From assembly GCA_016721465.1 (NCBI GenBank), contig JADKIA010000004.1:806001-870000 (forward strand): 64,000 nucleotides of DNA. Direction: 5' to 3'. Both the position numbers and the translations under genes were made by a program. The stretch is from Ideonella sp. (GTDB taxonomy: Bacteria; Pseudomonadota; Gammaproteobacteria; Burkholderiales; Burkholderiaceae_C). This document shows positions 57,195 to 64,000 of the stretch, piece by piece; positions within the stretch are counted from its first letter, which is position 1; every line of letters starts with the position of its first letter. Below the pieces are notes generated by a model, which was given only the letters and a program-made list of their open reading frames with translations, did no database searches and was not told where the DNA came from.

Positions 57195-58418
57195 ATGGCA
57201 ACTACGCCGGCATTCTTCCCGGCGCTGCTGGCCGCCGCACTCAAGGCCTCGTCTCATGGGTGCCTCACACAGGCCTACCCTCGTACTCCAGAGGTCCGCT
57301 GGGCTGTTCAGAAGCGCCTGCCTGCGGCGTTGCGCAAGCCGCGCATCGAGCAGGTGGGCAACCCCAAGTTCGACACGGGCACACAGCCCGTACAGGACTC
57401 GGTTCAGGTCCATGGCATTGATCCGGAGTCGAACGACCTCCAGGATGCGCTGGACGATCTGCAGCTCGATCAAAGCGACTCCCGCAACCGGGTGGACGAC
57501 GTTCGCAAGGATGCCAAAGGACAGGGCTTCGAGGCCATCGCCTGGTTCCAGCCGTATCACGTCTGGACCGAGGAAACCTGGGGCATCTACTTCGACGCCC
57601 GCAAGCTGGACGATCTGGCGCTCAGCTTTCTGGACGACTTCAAGTCGGCGCGTGTTCATGGGTCACACAGCCTTGCTGCGCTGCTGGCCTTTGGCCTGAC
57701 CTATGCCCACGAACTGTTCCACGCCCGGGTCGAGGCCGCACTCTCCTGGGCCGAGATCAACGCCCAGCAGCCCCGGCACCTGCGCTACAAGCAACGCGTC
57801 TACCAGGCGCTGCGCGAAACGCCCGATTGGCTCGAAGAGGCGCTGGCCAACTGGTCAGCATGGAACTGGTTCAAGGCACCGGGCATCCAGTCACTGGTCG
57901 CACGCATGGCGTCGAACGCTGATGGCTTGGACCGAGTCGTGGAAGCGTCGCTGGACCTGGCCCCACCGGGGTATCAGGAATGGCGGCTGGGTCACCAGCC
58001 TTGCACGTGGCGCACCTTCGCCAACCAGCTCAGCACCGGCAACCCCAAGAGCAACCCCGCCGGGATTGGCCTGCCACTTGAAAGCGCGCTGACCGGCCCG
58101 CTGCCGTATGACTTCCGGCCCGCCGACATCCCGCTGCGCTTCGTGGGCCCCGGCGTTATCGCTGACCGTCTGCAAAGCCACCCGGCCACGTTCAACGTGC
58201 CACCGCGTCGCGAACTTGAACGGGCCCTCAAACACTTCCGCCACAGCCTGGACGCATCGGGCGGCAAAGGCGGCCACCAGAAGTGGACGGGGCCGGACCA
58301 ACGTGCCTTCATTCTTCCCACGCGCGACCCGGTGAGTACGGGCGTCTTCAAGACGTTCCTGCACCACGTGGGCATCGACAAAGCTACCTACGTGCGCCAA
58401 GTGCGCCCCAATCTCTAA
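57195..58418 (+). CDS. Predicted zinc metallopeptidase fused to a C-terminal HicA-like domain
   Basis: An intact 407-residue protein. The zinc motif HELFH (His172-Glu173-x2-His176) is followed by DWLEEALANW, with Glu214/215 as the likely third metal ligand, a gluzincin-like arrangement. At residues about 337-400 lies a HicA-like (dsRBD-fold) domain: RRELERALKHFRHSLDASG, then GKGGH (HicA consensus GKGSH, catalytic His) and a proline-bounded beta strand FILPT, then STGVFKTFLHHVGI (consensus G-T-L-..ILKQAGI). HicA toxins cleave mRNA. No matching HicB antitoxin is seen. The combination of the two domains and its placement inside a BREX-3 locus are unusual. The start at ATG 57195 lacks a strong ribosome site. 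Confidence 0.6.
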   Translation: MATTPAFFPALLAAALKASSHGCLTQAYPRTPEVRWAVQKRLPAALRKPRIEQVGNPKFDTGTQPVQDSVQVHGIDPESNDLQDALDDLQLDQSDSRNRVDDVRKDAKGQGFEAIAWFQPYHVWTEETWGIYFDARKLDDLALSFLDDFKSARVHGSHSLAALLAFGLTYAHELFHARVEAALSWAEINAQQPRHLRYKQRVYQALRETPDWLEEALANWSAWNWFKAPGIQSLVARMASNADGLDRVVEASLDLAPPGYQEWRLGHQPCTWRTFANQLSTGNPKSNPAGIGLPLESALTGPLPYDFRPADIPLRFVGPGVIADRLQSHPATFNVPPRRELERALKHFRHSLDASGGKGGHQKWTGPDQRAFILPTRDPVSTGVFKTFLHHVGIDKATYVRQVRPNL

Positions 58419-58435
58419 CCGGCACGAATTTAACT

Positions 58436-61076
58436 ATGAGTGATCTCTTCTCCAGCAGCAAACCCACTTCGAAATCGGTCGAATGCTTGGGTAAGGGTTT
58501 TCCCAACGAGGCAGCACGTCGGGAATATTTCAGCAAACTCCTTGTCGAAAAACTCCAAGATCCTGAATTCCGAAAGACTGAGGGATTTCCTGACGCGACG
58601 GATCAGGCCATCCTGGACCTATCGGACCCCCCCTATTACACCGCATGCCCAAATCCCTTCCTGACTGAGTTTGTCACTCATTATCTGACCAAAGAAAAGG
58701 ATGGCAAGACAAAACTCCCCTTCGCAGGCGATCTAGCCGCGGAGAGCCGGCACCCCGTCTATTCCTTCCATCCCTATCACACGAAGGTTCCACCAGAAAT
58801 CATTAGAAGGCTGATTGAGCACTACACAAGACCCGGAGAAATCGTTCTTGATGCCTTCTGTGGAACGGGAATGACAGGCGTCGCTGCCAGGGAATCTGGT
58901 AGAACGGGGATTGTTATTGACCTGTCACCGATTGCGACCTTCATTGCATCCGTAAACGGAACAACGAATCCGGCGAATCCAGCCGCCCTTGCCTTAACCC
59001 AGATCATTTCAGCATCTAAGAAAGAATTGGGATGGGTGTATGAAACCGAGGAATCTGGACGCAGGTATGAAGTTAACTACTTCGTATGGGCTGATGTGTT
59101 TACTTGCCCCGAATGCGTGTTTGAATTTCCCTTCTTCCCACATGGAGTCGTACATCACGGCAATAAAGTAGAGACTCGGAAATCATTCACTTGTCCTTCC
59201 TGTGCGGCCGATTTGAATGTACGAAAGGTGGAACGCGTAATAACTTCCTCAGGCAAGAAGAAGGCGTTAGTTTGGACAAATGCAGGGACCGGTCGCACCA
59301 GAATTAACAGAGAGGCTAACTCGTTCGATCAGACGGTATTGAAAAGATTAGAGCACTTGATAACACCAAGTGGAAACCTACCGATTCAATCGATCCAGAC
59401 GGCTATTCGGCAAAGCTTGCACAACTGGGGACAAGGGAATCACAGATGTAAGTCGATTTTTGTCCGAGAGGAATGGTTTGGTATTCGCCGATTTGTGGGA
59501 ACGTGTTTCAAGAATTCAGGATGGGGCAATTCGCAATGTGGCCAGAGCTTGCTTGACATCGATATTTACCGTCGTTTCAGAAAGGCAAGGTTACTTTGGC
59601 GGCGGCGGCGGCATGTCGGGCAACCTCTATATGCCTATCGTTCGAATGGAGAAAAACATCTACGACTCGCTAGAGAGAAAGATCAAGAAAATGATCGACT
59701 CAGAAGCGGCAAAGCCAACCTCAAGCGCCCCATGCGCTGTTTCAGCGCAGTCGTCTACCAATCTAAGCGCAATACCGAGCGGCTCAATTGACTATATTTA
59801 TACGGATCCTCCTTTTGGAGCAAACATAATCTATAGCGAAATGAACTTGATGCTGGAGGGCTGGCTAAAAGTGCGCTCTATGGAGAAATCGGAGGCCGTT
59901 ATCAACGAAGTGCGGGACAAGAGCTTTGATGATTACGGTCGGCTGATGCGACGCGTCTTCAATGAATATTTTCGAGTGCTGAAGCCCGGCCGATGGATCA
60001 CAGTTGAGTTTCACAACACCATGGCGAGTGTCTGGAACCTCATCCAGACAAATCTTGCTGAGGCCGGATTTATTGTTGCCCAAGTTGGAAAGCTTGATAA
60101 GGGCTCTACAACGATCCTCGCGGACATTCGACCAGGCGCGGTAGTCCAGGATCTGATAATTTCTGCGTACAAGCCCAACGGGGGGTTAGAGGACAAATTC
60201 CATCTTACTGGTGGATCACCTGACGCTGCGTGGAGTTTTGTGGAAAGTCATCTACAACACTTGCCGGTGTCAAATATTAAAGGAGGTGAACTAGTCTACC
60301 TTCCAGAACGAAGCTCACGAATAATTTACGATCGAATGGTTGGTTGGTTCATCAAGCATGGCGCAATGGTTCCATTGGCCTCGCAGGAATTCCAGGCTGG
60401 AATGAGGCAGAGGTTTGCTGAAAGAGATGAGATGTTTTTCCTGGAGGCCCAAGTATCTCAATACGAGAAGGATCGATCACGTTTCCAGCAGCAACCTCAG
60501 ATGGAACTATTCGTGTCTGATGAGCGATCTGCAATTGACTGGTTGAGCGACCATCTAAAGAAGCGCCCATCGACTTATCGAGAGATTCATCCGGAGTTCG
60601 TTAGCCAATTGGGCGCCGGATGGAAAAAGCATGAGAACAAGCCGGAGTTGCAAGATCTGCTTGAAGCCAATTTCCTGCGATACGATGGCGACGGAGAAGT
60701 GCCTAGCCAGATTCAAAGTTATCTATCCAGCAACCACAAAGGCCTAAGCGGCATAGGAAACGATAGCCCATCCTTCAGATCGAAGGCCAAGGACCGCTAG
60801 TATGTTCCCGACCCGAATAAGGCTCAGGACCTTGAAAAGAAGCGAGAGAAGGCGCTGCTAAAGGAATTCGAAGAATATCAGGCCTCTACCAGCCGCAAGT
60901 TGAAGGGAATCCGTCTCGAAGTGCTTCGCGCTGGCTTTAAGGCGGCTTGGGCTGCCAAGAACTACAAGGCCATCATCGCGATCGCCCAGAAGATCCCAGA
61001 AGAGGCACTGCAAGAAGACGAGAAGCTGCTGCTCTGGTACGACCAGGCGCTCACGCGCACGGAGGCCGGGGCCTGA
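58436..61076 (+). pseudogene. pglX: BREX-3 adenine-specific DNA methyltransferase (PglX-type), two frameshifts and an amber codon
   Basis: Class-I methyltransferase core with SAM motif DAFCGTGMTGVAA near residue 143 and catalytic motif DPPF in YIYTDPPFGANIIYSEMN; two zinc-ribbon Cys pairs (FTCPEC, TCPSC) lie between. In BREX it methylates host DNA at the protected site. Single bases are missing near 59357-59362 and 59431; with both restored the protein is 880 residues. A TAG at 60798-60800 replaces the Trp expected before YVPDPNK. The codons after it continue the family C-terminus. Base composition is clearly lower in G+C than the flanking genes (one sampled 60-base line, 58801-58860, has 28 G+C; 61441-61500 in the helicase has 38). 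Confidence 0.85.
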
Positions 61077-63886
61077 TGGCGGAGAGCGGCCAATCTGCGG
61101 TTGGGCACGCCGTAGGCGCGTGGTGCTGGCACGCGCGCCACGCCGCGCCTTGCCGCGTGGTGGACAGACAGGACATGTGGGGTGAAACCGCCTACCGCGT
61201 GTGGCTGCCGACCAAAGACGCGGTGGTGCGCGCGCGCTCGCAGGATTTGGCCCAGCTCGACAGCATCCAGCCCACGGTAGAGCACATCCTCCACGCCGCA
61301 GCGGCGGCCAAGCTGCTGGATGCCCTGGAGGACAACCTGCTGCTGGCGCCCATCCAGTCCAGCGTGGTCCCGTTGCCGCACCAGCTCTATGCGCTGAACC
61401 GCGCGATGAGCCAGCACCGCATTCGCTACCTGCTGGCGGACGAGGTGGGCCTGGGCAAGACCATCGAGGCCGGGTTGATCCTTCGCGAACTGAAGTTGCG
61501 TGGCATGGCCAAGCGCGTGCTGGTGGTGGCACCCAAGGGGCTGGTGCGACAGTGGCAGGCCGAGATGCGCCTGCACTTCGGGGAGAAGTTGCAGTTCGTC
61601 GACCCGGCAGAACTGGCCGCCTTCCGGCAATGGCGCAACGACGAAGAAAACCTCTGGCGCCTGCACGACCAGGTGATCTGCTCACTGGACTCGGTCAAGC
61701 CGATCGAAGGTCGCAAAGGTTGGAGCCTGGAGCAGCTGAACAACTACAACCGTGAGCGGTTCGAAGACCTGATCTCGGCGTCGTGGGACCTGGTGATCAT
61801 CGACGAGTCGCACCGCATGGGTGGCAGCACCGACCAGGTGGCCCGCTACAAGCTGGGCGCTGCCTTGGCCGAAGCGGCGCCCTACCTGCTTCTGCTGTCT
61901 GCCACGCCGCACCAGGGCAAGACCGACCAGTTCATGCGCCTGATGCAGTTGATTGACCGGGAGTCCTTCCCGGATGAAGGCAGCGTCAGCCGAGATCGCG
62001 TGCGCCCGTTCGTCATCCGGACCGAAAAGCGCAACGCCATCGATGCGGACGGCCAGCCGCTGTTCAAGCCTCGCGTCACCAGGCTCCAGGCCGTGGCGTG
62101 GCAAGCCCGGCACGGCGCGCAGCAGCGGCTGTACGAGGCGGTCACCGACTATGTGCGCCACGGCTACAACCAGGCGTTGGCGGCCAAGCAGCGGCACATC
62201 GGGTTCTTGATGATCCTGATGCAGCGGCTGGTGACATCCAGTACGGCTGCCATTCGAACCACGCTGGAGAAGCGGCAAGCACTGCTCAATGAACCCCAGC
62301 CGCAGGCATCCTTGTTCGACTCCACCGAGATGGACGAGTGGGCCGAGCTGGACGGTCAGAGTCAAGTGGACATCGCGGTGCAGACCTCGGGGTGGGCGCA
62401 GGAGAAAGCCGAGGTGGACCTGCTGCTGACCCTGGCCCGGGAAACCGAGGCCCAGGGCACTGACGCGAAGGCCGAGGCGCTGCTGGAGCTGATCTACAAG
62501 CTGCAGCAGGAAGAGAACGATCCGACTATGAAGGTCCTGATCTTCACGGAGTTCGTGCCGACGCAGGCCATGCTGGCGGGCTTTCTGGAGAGCCGTGGCT
62601 TCTCGGTGACCCTGCTCAACGGCAGCATGGACCTGGATGCGCGCACCAAGGCGCAGCAGGCCTTCTCGCGGGACGTTCGCGTTCTAGTCTCCACCGACGC
62701 GGGTGGAGAGGGTCTTAACCTGCAGTTCTGCCATGTCATCGTCAACTTCGACATGCCGTGGAACCCGATGCGCATCGAGCAGCGCATTGGCCGCGTGGAC
62801 CGTATCGGCCAGCGCCATGTGGTGCGGGCCATCAACTTCGTTCTCGAAGACACGGTGGAGCACCGCGTCCGTCAGGTGCTGGAGACCAAGCTCGAAGTCA
62901 TCGCCCAGGAATTCGGCGTGGACAAAGCCTCCGACGTGATGGACTCGGTCGAGGCGGAGGCAATGTTCGACGATGTGTTCATTCAGGGCCTGCAAGACCC
63001 TGGCTCGATCGACAAGGCCTGCGACGCCGTGATCAATCAGGTACGCGACAAGGTCGCCGACGAACGCAAGAACAGCGACCTCCTGGCGGATGCCCATGCG
63101 CTGGATGCCGACGATGCCCGCAAGTGGCGCGACCACCCTGCGCAGTTTTGGCTGGAGCGCGCCATCACATCCGGCTTGCCGGCACGTGGCGGCAGTGCCG
63201 TGAAGACGGGTGACGCATGGCGCGTGAAGTGGGTGGACGGCAGCGAATCGACCAAGGTTTGCTTTGACGCCAGGACGGCGGAACAGAACCCGGACCTGGA
63301 ATGGGTCACGTTGGAGGACCCACGCGCCAGAGCGGTGATCAGCGAGCTGTCACGTTGCGTTGCTGGGCAGCCGTTGCCGGTGGTCAAGATCGCCGGCCTG
63401 CCTGAAGCTGTACAGGGTGTCTGGTCACTGTGGGAGATCAGCCTGTCCGCAGAAGGCCTCAATCGAAAGCGCTTCCTGCCGGTCTTCGCTACAGACGACG
63501 GGCGGACCTTTGTGCCAACGGCCAAGCGCATCTGGGACCTGCTGTTGACTGAGGCGGTCGAGATCACCGGTGCCACCACGACCGAGCAGGCGGTCCAGTG
63601 GTTCGAGGCTTCCATGACGGCGGCCAAGACCCAAGGCGAACGCCTGTTTTCCGAACTGCTCGGGGAGCACCGGTCACGGCTGAAGGAAGAGCGAGAGCGC
63701 GCCAAGTACGCCTACGACGCACGCTACCAGGCCATTGGTCGAATCGGCTTGCCTGCTGTTCGCGAGCATCGCCGCAAGCGGCTGAATGCCGAGCACCAGG
63801 CACGGATGGCAGCTTTGGATGACGCTGAGGCCAGCGTGCCGGACCTCAATGCCGTGATGATGCTTCGGGTGGGTCCGTATGAGTGA
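61076..63886 (+). CDS. brxHII: BREX-3 SNF2-family helicase (BrxHII)
   Basis: Superfamily 2 ATPase/translocase of 936 residues, intact. Walker A LADEVGLGKT at about 120-129, DESH box in VIIDESHRMGG (about 243-246), SATPHQGKTDQ (motif III), and C-terminal GEGLNLQ...VNFDMPWNPMRIEQRIGRVDRIGQ (motifs V-VI). The long acidic/helical C-terminus is typical of this DrmD/HepA-like group. The ATG overlaps the pglX stop (TGATG), and the stop overlaps the start of pglZ. It is the only intact core BREX gene seen here. Confidence 0.9.
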   Translation: MAESGQSAVGHAVGAWCWHARHAAPCRVVDRQDMWGETAYRVWLPTKDAVVRARSQDLAQLDSIQPTVEHILHAAAAAKLLDALEDNLLLAPIQSSVVPLPHQLYALNRAMSQHRIRYLLADEVGLGKTIEAGLILRELKLRGMAKRVLVVAPKGLVRQWQAEMRLHFGEKLQFVDPAELAAFRQWRNDEENLWRLHDQVICSLDSVKPIEGRKGWSLEQLNNYNRERFEDLISASWDLVIIDESHRMGGSTDQVARYKLGAALAEAAPYLLLLSATPHQGKTDQFMRLMQLIDRESFPDEGSVSRDRVRPFVIRTEKRNAIDADGQPLFKPRVTRLQAVAWQARHGAQQRLYEAVTDYVRHGYNQALAAKQRHIGFLMILMQRLVTSSTAAIRTTLEKRQALLNEPQPQASLFDSTEMDEWAELDGQSQVDIAVQTSGWAQEKAEVDLLLTLARETEAQGTDAKAEALLELIYKLQQEENDPTMKVLIFTEFVPTQAMLAGFLESRGFSVTLLNGSMDLDARTKAQQAFSRDVRVLVSTDAGGEGLNLQFCHVIVNFDMPWNPMRIEQRIGRVDRIGQRHVVRAINFVLEDTVEHRVRQVLETKLEVIAQEFGVDKASDVMDSVEAEAMFDDVFIQGLQDPGSIDKACDAVINQVRDKVADERKNSDLLADAHALDADDARKWRDHPAQFWLERAITSGLPARGGSAVKTGDAWRVKWVDGSESTKVCFDARTAEQNPDLEWVTLEDPRARAVISELSRCVAGQPLPVVKIAGLPEAVQGVWSLWEISLSAEGLNRKRFLPVFATDDGRTFVPTAKRIWDLLLTEAVEITGATTTEQAVQWFEASMTAAKTQGERLFSELLGEHRSRLKEERERAKYAYDARYQAIGRIGLPAVREHRRKRLNAEHQARMAALDDAEASVPDLNAVMMLRVGPYE

Positions 63887-64000
63887 ATGGATAGACCGCA
63901 TCCTGCTGGAGTTTCCGGCGGACTTGTCTCGCCTGTGGATCGCCGCCGACCCGGACGATGTGCTGCTGAACGAGCAAGTTCTTGCGAGCCTCCGCGAACG
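63879..64000 (+). CDS. pglZ: BREX-3 phosphatase PglZ (start only; cut by window edge)
   Basis: The last 41 residues visible start MSEWIDRILLEFPADLSRLWIAADPDDVLLNEQVLASLRER. This matches the BREX PglZ N-terminus, where a short helix precedes the DPDxLL motif. PglZ belongs to the alkaline-phosphatase superfamily and is a shared core component of BREX. The ATG overlaps the helicase stop by 8 bases. Confidence 0.75.
   Translation, partial: MSEWIDRILLEFPADLSRLWIAADPDDVLLNEQVLASLRE

Noticed and set aside
57026..57421. Frame continuing from the unknown gene past 57195 into the peptidase gene
   Set aside because: The part after about 57190 loses plausible coding character and overlaps the peptidase-HicA gene by more than 200 bases.
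1..64000. CRISPR array or insertion sequence
   Set aside because: No regularly spaced repeats and no transposase reading frame were seen on either strand.

Overview
The window is high-GC chromosomal DNA from a betaproteobacterium, most likely order Burkholderiales (Rubrivivax/Leptothrix/Ideonella-like). The evidence is a phaC-phaA-phaB polyhydroxybutyrate operon with a separate phasin, a proteasome-like BPH gene inside the pyruvate dehydrogenase operon, an APS-reductase type sulfate assimilation cluster with the DUF934 gene, and generally Burkholderiales-like proteins. No replication origin, rRNA operon, CRISPR array or insertion sequence was seen. 

Layout, 1-49 kb (core genome): the truncated end of glnD, then selU/mnmH, two small membrane-protein genes and a divergent murA homologue (+). 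Next come the minus-strand PHB operon (phaC, phaA, phaB), pgeF, a maleylacetoacetate/maleylpyruvate isomerase with an FAH-family hydrolase, a NUDIX gene (+), a frameshifted LapD-like degenerate GGDEF-EAL protein, and the pyruvate dehydrogenase operon (aceE, aceF, BPH peptidase, lpdA). A PAS histidine kinase/response regulator pair diverges from aceE. Then folD, prlC, a DUF4124-glutaredoxin protein, an MFS transporter, rmuC, a hydroxyacid dehydrogenase, an NhaD/ArsB-like permease, a thioesterase, a histone-deacetylase-family protein, the phasin with a well-formed promoter and terminator, and a patatin-like lipoprotein. The sulfur block follows: tauE, cysI, DUF934, cysH, cysD, cysN, siroheme-forming cobA, ferredoxin and a ferredoxin reductase. 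A TPP riboswitch then leads a TonB-dependent receptor. 

Layout, 49-64 kb (genomic island): a tRNA-Asn gene with its terminator marks the left edge, followed by an integrase remnant. A type 3 BREX phage-defence locus occupies the rest: WYL regulator, brxF, brxC, three non-core genes, pglX-type methyltransferase, brxHII helicase and the start of pglZ, which runs off the window. The three inserted genes are the most unusual content. One is a HEPN-like protein with an R-x4-H motif, one is an unknown protein with an in-frame TGA, and one joins an HExxH zinc-peptidase domain to a C-terminal HicA-like domain. 

Many reading frames in the island are broken: one frameshift each in the WYL gene and brxF, five in brxC, two plus an amber codon in pglX, and a TGA in the unknown gene. 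The HEPN, peptidase-HicA and helicase genes are intact. Two further single-base frameshifts, in aceE and the LapD-like gene, lie in core DNA. The aceE break suggests that at least part of this is sequencing error. The excess in the island could equally be real decay of a defence system.
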